This document shows positions 17,065 to 25,929 of a stretch of 64,000 bases of DNA, one piece after another (the stretch's first letter is position 1; each line of letters opens with the position of its first letter). The DNA comes from JAJPHW01 sp963771505 (GTDB taxonomy: Bacteria > Acidobacteriota > Terriglobia > Terriglobales > Acidobacteriaceae). Made by a program: the position numbers and the translations under genes. The notes beneath the pieces were generated by a model that was not told the DNA's origin, searched no databases, and saw only the letters and a program-made list of their open reading frames with translations. The stretch is from NCBI GenBank assembly GCA_963771505.1, contig CAVYTO010000002.1, forward strand, positions 868,001-932,000. The letters run 5' to 3'.

Positions 17065-18138
17065 ATGTTTCGCCTTATCGCTTGGACAATTCTGTTGCTC
17101 ACTTTGTGCGTTGCCTCATTCGCAGATACCGTGACCCTTAAAAACGGCGATCGCCTGACCGGCAGCATCGTTAAGTCGGATGGAAAGGTTTTGACGCTGA
17201 AAACCGACGCGTTGGGTTCTGTGGACATTCAGTGGGATACGATCGATTCGCTTTCCACCGACAAACCTGTTTTTGTTCAGAACGGGGCCGACAAGAAGAC
17301 CTACTCCGGGACGCTTTCGACCCAAGATGGATCAGTCATAGTGAAATCCGAGCCTCCCGTGACGATTGCGCGGGAAAATGTTGCGGTGATCCGGTCGGCA
17401 GACGAGCAGACTGCGTTCGAGAAACTCCAGCACCCGGGGTTAGCACAGGGCTGGTCAGGCGGAGCCAACGTGGGATTTGCGGTGACCGGGGGCAACAGCG
17501 AGACGGAAAATCTTGCCCTTGCGATCACTGCGGCCCGGACCGGTTTGCGCGACAAGTTGGCCCTGTACACTAATTCGATCTACGCAAAAAACAACGCCTC
17601 GGGAGCGGTACCGAGCACGACGGCAAACGTGATTCAGGGTGGCATCCGCTACGATCACGACCTGACGCCGCGGCTATTCGCTTTTGTGGGCGCGGACTTT
17701 ATGGCCGATCAGTTGCAGTCGCTGAACTTGCGCTCAGTGTTTGGCGGTGGCCTTGGCTTCCACGTGATCAAAACGCCAGCGACTACCTTCGATCTTCTTG
17801 CGGGCATCAACTACACGCGGGAAAACTACGACAACATCGTGAACGGGATTTACAGCGGCACCTACACGAATAGCTTCGCTGCGGGGACTTTCGGCGAAGA
17901 ACTCATGCACAAGTTTGGCAAGAGCACGGTGGTTAGCGAAAAAGGCTACGTCTTCCCCGACTTCAACATGGCGGGGCAGTATCGCGCGACCTTTGATTTC
18001 GGAACTGTGACCAAGCTGAACAAGTGGCTGGGTTGGCAGAATAGTTTTGGGGACATCTACGTGACCAATCCGCCGACCGGGAAGAAAGACAACGACATTC
18101 TGTTTTCGACTGGGCTCAATATTTCATTTACCCATTGA
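17065..18138 (+). CDS. DUF481 outer-membrane beta-barrel protein
   Basis: This 357-residue protein has a signal peptide (MFRLIAWTILLLTLCVASFA). A small periplasmic part (TVTLKNGDRLTGSIVKSDGK, about 22-110) is followed by a C-terminal barrel rich in alternating hydrophobic strands (GGANVGFAVTGGNSETEN onward). It ends NISFTH, a short barrel-like end without the classical terminal Phe. DUF481/YdiY proteins are salt- or acid-induced outer-membrane proteins of unknown transport role. GAGGAG about 9 bases before the ATG supports the start. Confidence 0.9.
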   Translation: MFRLIAWTILLLTLCVASFADTVTLKNGDRLTGSIVKSDGKVLTLKTDALGSVDIQWDTIDSLSTDKPVFVQNGADKKTYSGTLSTQDGSVIVKSEPPVTIARENVAVIRSADEQTAFEKLQHPGLAQGWSGGANVGFAVTGGNSETENLALAITAARTGLRDKLALYTNSIYAKNNASGAVPSTTANVIQGGIRYDHDLTPRLFAFVGADFMADQLQSLNLRSVFGGGLGFHVIKTPATTFDLLAGINYTRENYDNIVNGIYSGTYTNSFAAGTFGEELMHKFGKSTVVSEKGYVFPDFNMAGQYRATFDFGTVTKLNKWLGWQNSFGDIYVTNPPTGKKDNDILFSTGLNISFTH

Positions 18139-18199
18139 GTGGGATGGTGCCGGCGAAGGTTCAAGCCAATGGTTATCCAGGGCTGTTCGGCTCAGGGCC

Positions 18200-18319
18200 C
18201 TAGAACATCCGCCAAACGAAGTGGCCGAGGAAAAGCAGCAAGAGAATACCGCCGACGCCGCACACCCAAAACAAAAAGTTCATGGTCAGCTTCGGAGAAT
18301 TTATTTCTTTCTTATCCAT
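18200..18319 (-). CDS. 39-residue single-pass membrane protein
   Basis: The minus strand from an ATG at 18319 to a TAG at 18200 encodes MDKKEINSPKLTMNFLFWVC followed by GVGGILLLLFLGHFVWRMF. That is a charged N-terminus and one transmembrane helix (about 14-36), ending in basic WRMF. The composition is strikingly membrane-like for so short a frame in a 234-base gap. No strong Shine-Dalgarno is present. It lies just downstream of the M48 protease gene's 3' side only in the sense of being divergent from it in space: the protease stop is at 18373 and this frame follows on the same strand. Function unknown. Confidence 0.5.
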   Translation of the reverse strand: MDKKEINSPKLTMNFLFWVCGVGGILLLLFLGHFVWRMF

Positions 18320-18372
18320 GAACCCAAGAATACCCTAAAGCACCCTGCGGTACGGGTTCGGGTGTTTGCGAC

Positions 18373-19590
18373 TTAGTTGCTGTCGTCGCGGCGTTTAAGG
18401 GTCGGATGATCGTCGCCGTTGGTGGTGTTCCCATCTTTGCCGTTGCTGTCGGTCGACGAGACACGCCTCAAGCTAGGCTTGCCGGCGTCTTTCTGGTCGA
18501 CCATCTTGCGGCGATTTTCCAGTCCCGCGAGGCGGGACTTCACGTCGTCAAATTCTGAAGTGGTGACCGTATATTCATCCCGCGCGGGCAGAATCGTAGC
18601 GATTTCTTTCTGCGAAACTTCGATCCTGTCGGGCGTCTGTGGGTGGGTAGAAAATGCCTTGGCCAGGGTTCCCGGCTTCTTCTTCTCTTGCGCTTGTATT
18701 TTTTCGAAAAACGCGACGAACGATTGGGGATCGTAGCCGGTTTTGTACATATACTGGAGGCCCAGATAATCAGCCTCGGCTTCGAATCCTCGTGAGAATG
18801 TGAGGAACGTCATCGGTAAACCGATGCTGGCCACCGACCGGACGGCGTAACCGATACCGCCTCCGACGAAAATCAGCGGAATCGTGCCGATGTTTGCCAG
18901 CTGGCCGCGAGTCATCTGGCGAGTGGCGTGGCGCGCCGCAACGTGGGCGATTTCGTGAGCCATCACTCCAGCCAACTCAGCTTCGTTATCGGCGGCAAGA
19001 ATCAATCCAGAGTTTACGTAAAAGAAACCGCCGGGCAGGGCGAACGCATTGATTTCGTCGGCGTCAATTACCTTGATGGTGAACGGCACCTGCGCATCGG
19101 AATTCCGCACCAGGTTCTGGCCGATGCGGTTCACGTATTCGGTGACCACCGGGTCACTGACAAGCTTCGAACTCGATTCCACCATCTGGGCATATTGCTT
19201 GCCCATTCGGATTTCGCTTTCAAGCGAATACCAATTCCCGAATCCACGCTTCCCGATCTTGCGGTTGCCGATGGCATCAACGTCTGCTTCGCCGCCGTTG
19301 TGCTTTACCTTGTCGGGATCGGGCTCCGCCACGGGTACAGGGGCAGTGGACGAGGTATCGGAAGGATTCGCCTGTGGCGCCGTTCCCGAAACTCCCGGAT
19401 CGGGTTTGGTTGGGTCTTGCTGACCAGTGGGCGTTCCAGTGGTACTGACTGACGGTTGCGCAGCCGGCGTTCCGTTTGGGTTCGTCGCCCCCGGGGGATT
19501 ATTCGTTGGTTGGGTCTGGGCAGAAGCGATCGTCGCCGCGCTCAAAATAGCTGCGAATAAGATGGAAGAAATTGTCAAATTGAGCTTCAT
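18373..19590 (-). CDS. Secreted M48-family metalloprotease
   Basis: This 405-residue protein has a signal peptide (cleavage near SAQTQ), then a low-complexity Pro/Thr/Asn linker (about 25-90). The peptidase domain has HEIAH at 212-216 and the third-ligand region FEAEAD at 269-274, the M48 zinc site. The C-terminal 50 residues are polar and disordered. Homologues such as BepA/YfgC act as periplasmic chaperone-proteases in outer-membrane quality control; there is no C-terminal TPR here, so the role is inferred only loosely. GAGAGGT about 7 bases before the ATG supports the start. A TATAAT box lies about 30 bases upstream. Confidence 0.92.
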   Translation of the reverse strand: MKLNLTISSILFAAILSAATIASAQTQPTNNPPGATNPNGTPAAQPSVSTTGTPTGQQDPTKPDPGVSGTAPQANPSDTSSTAPVPVAEPDPDKVKHNGGEADVDAIGNRKIGKRGFGNWYSLESEIRMGKQYAQMVESSSKLVSDPVVTEYVNRIGQNLVRNSDAQVPFTIKVIDADEINAFALPGGFFYVNSGLILAADNEAELAGVMAHEIAHVAARHATRQMTRGQLANIGTIPLIFVGGGIGYAVRSVASIGLPMTFLTFSRGFEAEADYLGLQYMYKTGYDPQSFVAFFEKIQAQEKKKPGTLAKAFSTHPQTPDRIEVSQKEIATILPARDEYTVTTSEFDDVKSRLAGLENRRKMVDQKDAGKPSLRRVSSTDSNGKDGNTTNGDDHPTLKRRDDSN

Positions 19591-19618
19591 TGGCGACCTC
19601 TCTTGCTACCTGGGAACG

Positions 19619-19624
19619 ATTATA
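19619..19624 (-). promoter_or_regulatory. Candidate -10 box upstream of the M48 protease gene
   Basis: On the minus strand 19624-19619 reads TATAAT, 28 bases before the ATG at 19590, leaving room for the GAGAGGT ribosome-binding site. No good -35 hexamer was found at 16-18 bases. Confidence 0.4.
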
Positions 19625-19757
19625 TGCCGGTTGCGCAGGCCAACTACTTAATGAGTTGGACGCGGCGAGAATGAGAATGGTTATCCGGCCGACGCTTTCA
19701 CAGTTAACCTTCCTATGTCGATCAGGAAGGCGGATCGCGAAACTGCCTGACATCATA

Positions 19758-19788
19758 GTCACATTTTTATGACCATGTATAATGTGAC
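19758..19788 (+). promoter_or_regulatory. Operator-like inverted repeat and -10 box of the Phd-PIN locus
   Basis: The arms GTCACATT (19758-19765) and AATGTGAC (19781-19788) are exact reverse complements, 15 bases apart. A perfect TATAAT at 19778-19783 overlaps the right arm. The ATG of the antitoxin is at 19789, directly after the palindrome. Phd-family antitoxins bind palindromes at their own promoters, so this is a good candidate autoregulatory operator. The -10 position implies a leaderless or nearly leaderless mRNA. Confidence 0.65.
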
Positions 19789-20028
19789 ATGACCATGAGA
19801 AGAGTTGCGGCGGGAGAATTTAAAACGCGGTGTCTGGCCCTGATGGAGAGTGTACGCACGACTAAGCAGCCGCTAGTGATCACCAAACGTGGCAAGCCGG
19901 TAGCGAAACTGGTGCCCGTGGAGGACCCGGACGACGACTTTATCGGCAGGCTCGAAGGCATCATTCATGTTGTTGGGGACATTGAATCGCCAGCCGTTCC
20001 ACCGGAGGCGTGGGAAGCTTTGAAGTGA
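19789..20028 (+). CDS. Phd/YefM-family antitoxin
   Basis: This 79-residue protein starts MTMRRVAAGEFKTRCLALME and continues VRTTKQPLVITKRGKPVAKL, the standard Phd/YefM DNA-binding domain. The acidic C-terminal tail (EDPDDDFIGRLEG and beyond) would neutralise the toxin. A second ATG at 19795 is an alternative start. The stop overlaps the toxin start as GTGA, giving coupled synthesis. The promoter carries a perfect palindrome, consistent with autoregulation. Confidence 0.9.
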   Translation: MTMRRVAAGEFKTRCLALMESVRTTKQPLVITKRGKPVAKLVPVEDPDDDFIGRLEGIIHVVGDIESPAVPPEAWEALK

Positions 20029-20414
20029 TTCTTCTGGATACGCACGTACTGGTTTGGGCGCAGGCAGATTCGAAGCGTTTGTCGAAGCCAGCGAGTCAAG
20101 CAATACGGAGAGGGCGCAGCGGGCAGGGACTCGCCGTATCGGCGATTAGCTTGTGGGAACTTGCTTTGCTCATGCGACGCGGCAGAATTCGATCCAATGG
20201 AACAGTAGAAGCGTCGATACGGGATCTTACGAAAGGTGTCGTAGTATTACCGATTTCTCTCGATATAGCTGTTTTAGCTACGCAGTTCCCGGATGATTAC
20301 CCGCATGATCCGGCTGATCGACTCATCGGCGCGACCGCTCGCGCAGAGCGGGTAATCCTAGTGACACGCGACGAAAACATTCGCCGGAGCCCTTTACTGC
20401 AGACGGTGTGGTAG
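20025..20414 (+). CDS. PIN-domain toxin (VapC-like)
   Basis: From the GTG at 20025 (GTGA overlap with the antitoxin) the protein reads MILLDTHVLVW, the usual opening of this PIN family. The acidic catalytic residues are visible as LLDTH, SLWELALL, DPADRLIGATA and TRDENI. PIN toxins are Mg-dependent ribonucleases that usually cut tRNA or rRNA. The frame is open further upstream to a GTG at 20010, but that would add residues not seen in the family. About 129 residues, intact. Confidence 0.9.
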   Translation: MILLDTHVLVWAQADSKRLSKPASQAIRRGRSGQGLAVSAISLWELALLMRRGRIRSNGTVEASIRDLTKGVVVLPISLDIAVLATQFPDDYPHDPADRLIGATARAERVILVTRDENIRRSPLLQTVW

Positions 20415-20514
20415 CTGCTAGGCTGATCTGCTATCGGCAACGGCCCAGCCCTCCCAGTACGCTTCGTGGAGTTTACAGTGAGATTGATTGGGGAGCAGCC
20501 TCAGTTCTCCGCAA

Positions 20515-21882
20515 TCAGTCGTAATACTCCAAGCCTAAATGCGTGATCAATTCTTCTCCGCGAAGGTGTCGAAGCGTGTTTTTCAACTTCATCAGCTGAA
20601 TGAATAAATCATGCTCTGGGTACAGCCCCGGAACCGTCATCGGCGACTTGAAGTAGAAACTCAGCCATTCCTGAATCCCCAAGCCCTTCAGTTCTCCGCA
20701 ACGCGCGGCAAGGTCCATGAAGAGAACCAGATCGAGCACAATCGGGGCAGCCAAAATGGAATCGCGGCATAGGAAATCCACTTTGATCTGCATGGGATAG
20801 CCGAGCCATCCGAAGATGTCGATGTTGTCCCAACCCTCTTTGTTATCACCACGGGGCGGATAATAGTTAATACGAACTTTATGGGTGAAGTTGCCGTAAA
20901 GGTCGGGATAAAGATCGGGCTGCAAGATGTGTTCAAGCACGGAGAGCTTAGACTCTTCCTTGGTTTTGAACGACCCTGGATCTTCGAGCACTTCGCCGTC
21001 GCGGTTGCCAAGAATATTGGTGGAAAACCATCCGTTGAGACCGATCATGCGGGCTTTGAAGCCGGGGGCGAGGATTGTTTTGATCAGGGTCTGTCCGGTC
21101 TTGAAGTCTTTGCCGCAAATTGGAGCATTATTCTCGCGAGAAAGATCGCGCATGACGGGCAGGTCAACGGTTAGGTTTGGCGCACCGTTCGCGAACGGAA
21201 CTCCCTCCATCAGCGAAGCGTAGGCATAGATCATCGAAGGCGCGATGTTGGCGTCGTTTTTGGTCATGGCCTTCTCGAACGCCTTAACGGATTGATGAGC
21301 AGCGCTCGGCTCTATGTAGCTTTCTGTCGATCCGCACCACATGGTTACCAGGCGTGACGCGCCTGAAGTTTTGCGAAAATCTTTGATGTCGTCGCGCAGT
21401 TGCTCGGCGAGATCCATCTTGTTCTTGCCCTTTTTCACGTTAGGGCCGTCGATCAAGCGGACATAGTTCTTGTCAAACACCGCCTTGCGCGGCCGAATCT
21501 TGCTCAGAAATGGCTTCACCTTGGCGAGCATTTCTTTGTCGAGAACACCGGCTTTGGTGGCGGCGGCGTGCATGTCGTCCTCAAAAATGTCCCATCCGGT
21601 GAAGACCAGATCGTCGAGACCGGCCAACGGAACGAATTCCTTGATTTTTGGCGAGCGGGCGTCCGTGCGCTTGCCGAGACGGACGGTGCCCATCTGCGTG
21701 AGCGAACCGATCGGCTTGGCGTAACCCTTACGGATGGCCTCGACGCCAGCGACAAACGTCGTCGCCACCGCTCCCATGCCGGGGATCATTACACCCAACT
21801 TCCCTTTCGCCGGTTTGATCTCGCCGGATGGATACTCTTTTTCGCTGACTTCAACTGACGCGTGCTTGTGCCGCTTCGCCAT
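20515..21882 (-). CDS. ino1: myo-Inositol-1-phosphate synthase
   Basis: About 455 residues from the ATG at 21882 (MAKRHKHASVEVSEKEYPSG), which has AGAGGAAG about 10 bases upstream; the longer open frame to 21960 is unlikely. The NAD-dependent enzyme converts glucose-6-phosphate to inositol-3-phosphate. Family features include the N-terminal Rossmann region GVMIPGMGAVATTFVAG, then MWCGSTESYIE, GKDFKTGQT and GLNGWFSTNILGNRDGEVL, and VRINYYPPRGDNKEGWDNI. In bacteria the product feeds inositol lipids or soluble inositol compounds. No phosphatidylinositol synthase gene is nearby, so the end use is open. Convergent with the PIN toxin. Confidence 0.92.
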   Translation of the reverse strand: MAKRHKHASVEVSEKEYPSGEIKPAKGKLGVMIPGMGAVATTFVAGVEAIRKGYAKPIGSLTQMGTVRLGKRTDARSPKIKEFVPLAGLDDLVFTGWDIFEDDMHAAATKAGVLDKEMLAKVKPFLSKIRPRKAVFDKNYVRLIDGPNVKKGKNKMDLAEQLRDDIKDFRKTSGASRLVTMWCGSTESYIEPSAAHQSVKAFEKAMTKNDANIAPSMIYAYASLMEGVPFANGAPNLTVDLPVMRDLSRENNAPICGKDFKTGQTLIKTILAPGFKARMIGLNGWFSTNILGNRDGEVLEDPGSFKTKEESKLSVLEHILQPDLYPDLYGNFTHKVRINYYPPRGDNKEGWDNIDIFGWLGYPMQIKVDFLCRDSILAAPIVLDLVLFMDLAARCGELKGLGIQEWLSFYFKSPMTVPGLYPEHDLFIQLMKLKNTLRHLRGEELITHLGLEYYD

Positions 21883-22040
21883 AGTTAGGCCGCTTCCTCT
21901 AGTGGAGTTCTGGGTTGTTAGGCAAACAGTTATCGTCTCGTATCGCGCGGATTTTGGCAACCAAGCGAGAGCGAACGGCTCAGGTCGATCATTTAGTTAG
22001 CAGTCCGAGCAGTGGCCGCCGCGCATTATTCAATATCCAT

Positions 22041-22073
22041 GAAGAAGAAACCCCCGGCATATTAGGCCGGGGG
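22041..22073 (-). terminator. Intrinsic terminator after the GloVer-repeat gene
   Basis: Arms CCCCCGGC (22051-22058) and GCCGGGGG (22066-22073) form a perfect 8-bp GC stem with a 7-base loop. On the minus strand the hairpin is followed by TTTCTTCTTC. It lies 22 bases beyond the stop codon at 22096. Confidence 0.75.
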
Positions 22074-22095
22074 TTGGTGGAGCAAATACTCAGGC

Positions 22096-23448
22096 CTACG
22101 GAACAATCTGGTAAATAATGCCACCGTCGTCGGTTCCGCCGAGACTTGTGTTTCCGTATACGGCATGGGAAGAATCCAGGATGGGCGTGCCGAGCGGTTC
22201 CATCCCGTCGGACGGCAGACCGTTGAAGGTCCACAACACGTTTTCCGTCCACACGCCGCCAACCTGTGTTAACTCGTACACAGTGCCGCAACCAAACGAA
22301 CCGCAAGTGGTGGTGTTACCGCCTCCAGCCGTAGCGCCGTAGACGTTCCCCGAGGAATCCACAGTGACGCCCGCGATTGGTTCATCTCCGTCGCTGCCGC
22401 CCGTAAATGAGTGAAGGATAGATGGAACGTAGACTGACCCGGACTTGGCGAGTTCGAATACCACACCGCATCCGGAGTTGCATCCCGCAAGCCCGCCCGC
22501 CGTGGCGGTTCCATAAATATTACCGTTGCTATCGAGGGTGACCCCAGCCTCAGGATATCCTCCGTCGGCTTTCTTCGTGAACGTGTGAAGCACGCTCTCG
22601 CGCCAGCCTCCCCCGCTGGTTGGTGACAAACGGTAGACGACGCCGCAATTGCAAGCCGTGCTGCCGCCGTACCTGCTTGTTCCGAACAGATTGCCGCTTC
22701 CATCTATGGCGAGGCCCTGCGGCAAGGCGCCGTCTTGGCCACCGGTGAAGAGATGAAGGATTTTTTCGGTCCAGGGCCCTGAGACCGTCGGAGTCAACTG
22801 GAACACAATACCGCAGCCGGCGTTGGCACACTCGGGATTCGTTGCGCTGTAATCTCCGCCATAACTGGTGACGCCATAGAGAATACCGGTGGCATCGAGG
22901 ACCAAGCTGGTGGGACCGATCCCGTTAGCACTACGCCCGAAAAATGAATAAAGAACACTCTCCTTGAATACCCCGCCCGACTGCGGTATCAGCTTATAGA
23001 CCACACCGGGCCCGGAATTAGTGCTACCGCCGTCAATGGTCGTTCCATAAATTGCACCTGACCGATCCAGCACGACGCCGGTTGTGGGCCGTCCGCCGTC
23101 CACGTTGCCGGAAAACCGGTGGAGGGTAGTCTGGGTGTATCCCCCAGTGAGGTTTGGGGTTAGTTGGAAGACCAAGCCGCACCCAGTGCCATTGCCGGGG
23201 CAGGAAGCCTTTAAATTTCCTCCGTTGTTCGCGATGCCATAGAGGTTTCCGCTGGAATCAAAAGTCAGTGTTCCCTCTGGATACGATCCATTGGGGTAAA
23301 GGCCGTTGCTGCCCAGAAAGTCGTCAAGAACGTTCTCCGTTTGAGCGGTCGCGCTGACGGCCAGTGTGAATGCGAAAGCAAGCATCGTCGCAGCGGCGAT
23401 GAGGAAGCGACCCATCGTATTGCTCGAATTGTGGCATTCGTAAATCAT
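22096..23448 (-). CDS. Secreted GloVer tandem-repeat protein
   Basis: About 450 residues from the ATG at 23448, which has GGAGGG close upstream; an ATG at 23415 (MGRFLIAAATMLAFAFTLAV) is the alternative and begins the signal peptide proper. The mature part is seven or eight repeats of about 55 residues with the pattern GCGxVFxLTPxxxGxWTExVLHxFTGxxDGxxPxxGxxxDxxGNxYGTT. I recognise this as the GloVer choice-of-anchor repeat, common in Acidobacteriota, Verrucomicrobia and Gloeobacter. It is likely a beta-propeller or solenoid on the cell surface. Paired cysteines in GCGIVF-type blades suggest disulphides. Function unknown. Confidence 0.85.
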   Translation of the reverse strand: MIYECHNSSNTMGRFLIAAATMLAFAFTLAVSATAQTENVLDDFLGSNGLYPNGSYPEGTLTFDSSGNLYGIANNGGNLKASCPGNGTGCGLVFQLTPNLTGGYTQTTLHRFSGNVDGGRPTTGVVLDRSGAIYGTTIDGGSTNSGPGVVYKLIPQSGGVFKESVLYSFFGRSANGIGPTSLVLDATGILYGVTSYGGDYSATNPECANAGCGIVFQLTPTVSGPWTEKILHLFTGGQDGALPQGLAIDGSGNLFGTSRYGGSTACNCGVVYRLSPTSGGGWRESVLHTFTKKADGGYPEAGVTLDSNGNIYGTATAGGLAGCNSGCGVVFELAKSGSVYVPSILHSFTGGSDGDEPIAGVTVDSSGNVYGATAGGGNTTTCGSFGCGTVYELTQVGGVWTENVLWTFNGLPSDGMEPLGTPILDSSHAVYGNTSLGGTDDGGIIYQIVP

Positions 23449-23702
23449 TTTCCCTCCGCAGATTTTGGCCCGGGAACTCACAGAATCGTCTCGGGAACGC
23501 GATTGTGCCCGCACGGGAGAGCGCGAACGGTTAGTGGTTGCTGGGCACGAATCTAGCACGTCTTGAATGAGCGCAGACAGGAATTTGCATTGGAGTCGCT
23601 TTGACGTGAGAGAAAAAAGGCTCTAGCCGCAGACGGCAGTCACCGGAATCGCGCGCGGTTGATCTTAACTAAGGTGCGCGGCGTATTTCCTAGGCAAAAA
23701 CC

Positions 23703-23966
23703 TTAGCTGGCGCGGCTGGAGGCGACGGCGAATGACTCTTCCCGCGCGGGCCGCTTTGCGGCAAAGTCGGCTGAGATTTGCTGGCGGAAGGCGATAGTGA
23801 TGTCCTGAACACGCTGGTCGGTGATCTCCAGTTCGCGGCGCAGCTCGGCGCTAGCCATGAGTGCCTGATCGCGAGCTTCATTGGCCTGTTCGAACTTTGC
23901 GGTGAGCTCCGCGACTGATTGATTGAAGAGTTCCATTGCTGCGAGGTATTTTTCAAGGGGATTCAT
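23703..23966 (-). CDS. Small coiled-coil protein, function unknown
   Basis: This 87-residue frame (MNPLEKYLAAMELFNQSVAE onward) is almost wholly helical and heptad-like up to about residue 60, with an alanine-rich tail. Codon use resembles the neighbours. There is no strong Shine-Dalgarno and no recognised domain. It stands alone between the GloVer gene and the symporter gene, about 170 bases upstream of the divergent symporter. Confidence 0.55.
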   Translation of the reverse strand: MNPLEKYLAAMELFNQSVAELTAKFEQANEARDQALMASAELRRELEITDQRVQDITIAFRQQISADFAAKRPAREESFAVASSRAS

Positions 23967-24137
23967 AACCCAAACCTAGCAGACGTTCTTTGGGCAGACA
24001 ATGGGAGGATAGTGTTAATCCAATGGGTTAGTACCTCGTCTCCAAATCAAGGCGAGATACGAGTGTTTGCCAGCGCAGCAACGCACGATTCTGCTTGCAT
24101 TTAGCACATGCTTCATTAAACTCGCTGTTTCACGCCC

Positions 24138-25928
24138 ATGAACTTCTCAATACTGGATTGGACAGCCGTCGTTGGATATCTCGCCGTCACGCTCTTCCTT
24201 GGTTTGTATTTCCGGAGACGATCGGGTAAAAGCGTAGACGACTATTTCGTTTCCGGCCGCAATGTGTCGTGGTGGTTGGCGGGCACGTCGATGGTGGCAA
24301 CCACATTTGCCGCCGACACGCCTTTAGTCGTAACCGGCCTCGTTTACACCCAAGGAGTGGCTGGTAATTGGCTTTGGTGGTCGTTCCTGCTGTCGGGCAT
24401 GATGACAGTGTTTCTGTTTGCCCGGCTGTGGCGTCGATCGGGACTGCTTACCGATGTGCAATTTGCCGAGATGCGCTACTCCGGCAAACCGGCGGCCTTT
24501 CTCCGGGGATTCCGGGCAGTTTATCTGGGACTTTTGATGAATTGCCTGATCCTGGGCTGGGTCACAAAGGCGATGACCAGCATTGTCGCAGTGACGCTCG
24601 GGATGAGCGATCGCAACGCGCTGATGGTTTGCGTTTTCTTTTTGATTCCCTTCACTGGAATTTATGTCGCGCTCGGCGGCCTGTGGGGCGTCTTGTGGAC
24701 CGACCTCTTCCAATTTGCTTTAAAAATGGCGATCGTCATTGCGGTGGCGTGGTATGCGGTTGCCGCCGCAGGGGGAATGACTTCCCTGCTCGACAAACTT
24801 GCGGCGATGCGATCTTTGGCAGGACCGAACGCGGGAAATCCGACATCGTTCTTCCCCGATTTTTCACGGCCCGTTGCTTCAGAAAATTTGTGGGCGCTGC
24901 CCGTGCTCGCTTTTCTCGTGAATATTGGTGTGCAGTGGTGGGCGTTCTGGTATCCGGGGGCGGAGCCGGGGGGCGGCGGCTACATCGCGCAAAGGATTTT
25001 CAGCGCGAAAGACGAACGCAACGGCTTGCTGTCGGTTTTATGGTTCAATATCGCGCACTACGCGCTGCGGCCCTGGCCTTGGATCTTGACCGCGCTGGCG
25101 GCAATTGTTCTCTATCCAAATTTGCAGCATCCGGAGCAGGGCTACATGCTGGTGGTAAGTCAGCATGTTCCGCCCGCTCTGCGCGGAATTGTGATCGCTG
25201 GATTCATGGCGGCGTTTATGTCCACGATTGCGACTCAGTTGAATTGGGGCGCGTCGTATCTGGTGTCGGATTTTTACCGGCGCTTTCTCAAGCCGAGTGA
25301 AACGGAAAGTCACTATGTCGTGGCTTCGCGTTTTGTCACAGTGATTCTGGTGATTTGTTCGGCGCTGGTGTCGGCGTTGCTAGGCTCGGTCGGCGAAGGT
25401 TGGAAGATCGTGCTGGAGACGGGCGCGGGCACAGGATTGGTTTACATCCTGCGCTGGTACTGGTGGCGCATCAATGCGTGGAGCGAGATTTCTGCGATGG
25501 CTACGGCGATGCTAGTCAGCGTCGGCCTGCGCTTTGGCCATTTCCATGCGGGGAGTTCGGCAGCAGATTCGGCTGCACGTGCGCTGCTCACGACTGGAAT
25601 TACGACCGTGGTTTGGCTGACCGTGACTTACGCCACTTCGCCAGAACCGCAGTTGACGCTGCTCGCGTTTTACAGAAAAGTGCATCCTCATGCCCGAGGA
25701 TGGGAGGCAATTGCTGCTTTGGCACCGGACATTGCTCGGACATACGATCTGGGGCGAAACCTGTGGTCATGGATACTCGGCTGCGCCATGGTTTACTGCG
25801 CGCTTTTCGGCCTGGGTCATATCTTGTTGGGGCCGGAACTCGAAGGCATGGTGTTGCTCGGGTTCTCCGGATTGTGTGCCGGATTGCTGTTCAGCAACTT
25901 GAATCGAAGGGGTTGGGAGGAAGAGTGA
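24138..25928 (+). CDS. Sodium:solute symporter family transporter
   Basis: This 596-residue inner-membrane protein has about 13 hydrophobic helices. The N-terminus (DWTAVVGYLAVTLFLGLYF and SVDDYFVSGRNVSWWLAGTS) is the SSS-family signature region. WWAFWYPGAEPGGGGYIAQR and AAFMSTIATQLNWGASYLVSDFYRRF match later conserved SSS segments. Substrate cannot be assigned; relatives carry sugars, amino acids or vitamins. The convergent neighbour, ending one base away, is a GH15 glucoamylase, which makes a sugar substrate conceivable but not shown. Confidence 0.9.
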   Translation: MNFSILDWTAVVGYLAVTLFLGLYFRRRSGKSVDDYFVSGRNVSWWLAGTSMVATTFAADTPLVVTGLVYTQGVAGNWLWWSFLLSGMMTVFLFARLWRRSGLLTDVQFAEMRYSGKPAAFLRGFRAVYLGLLMNCLILGWVTKAMTSIVAVTLGMSDRNALMVCVFFLIPFTGIYVALGGLWGVLWTDLFQFALKMAIVIAVAWYAVAAAGGMTSLLDKLAAMRSLAGPNAGNPTSFFPDFSRPVASENLWALPVLAFLVNIGVQWWAFWYPGAEPGGGGYIAQRIFSAKDERNGLLSVLWFNIAHYALRPWPWILTALAAIVLYPNLQHPEQGYMLVVSQHVPPALRGIVIAGFMAAFMSTIATQLNWGASYLVSDFYRRFLKPSETESHYVVASRFVTVILVICSALVSALLGSVGEGWKIVLETGAGTGLVYILRWYWWRINAWSEISAMATAMLVSVGLRFGHFHAGSSAADSAARALLTTGITTVVWLTVTYATSPEPQLTLLAFYRKVHPHARGWEAIAALAPDIARTYDLGRNLWSWILGCAMVYCALFGLGHILLGPELEGMVLLGFSGLCAGLLFSNLNRRGWEEE

Positions 25929-25929
25929 T

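Noticed and set aside
20486..20516. Imperfect stem GATTGGGGAG/CTCCGCAATC between the PIN toxin and ino1
   Set aside because: One internal mismatch and no T-tract on either strand, and it overlaps the ino1 stop, so I do not call it a terminator.
24368..25300. 310-codon frame inside the symporter gene
   Set aside because: It is in another frame of a well-matched transporter gene, is arginine/cysteine-rich, and has no family signature.
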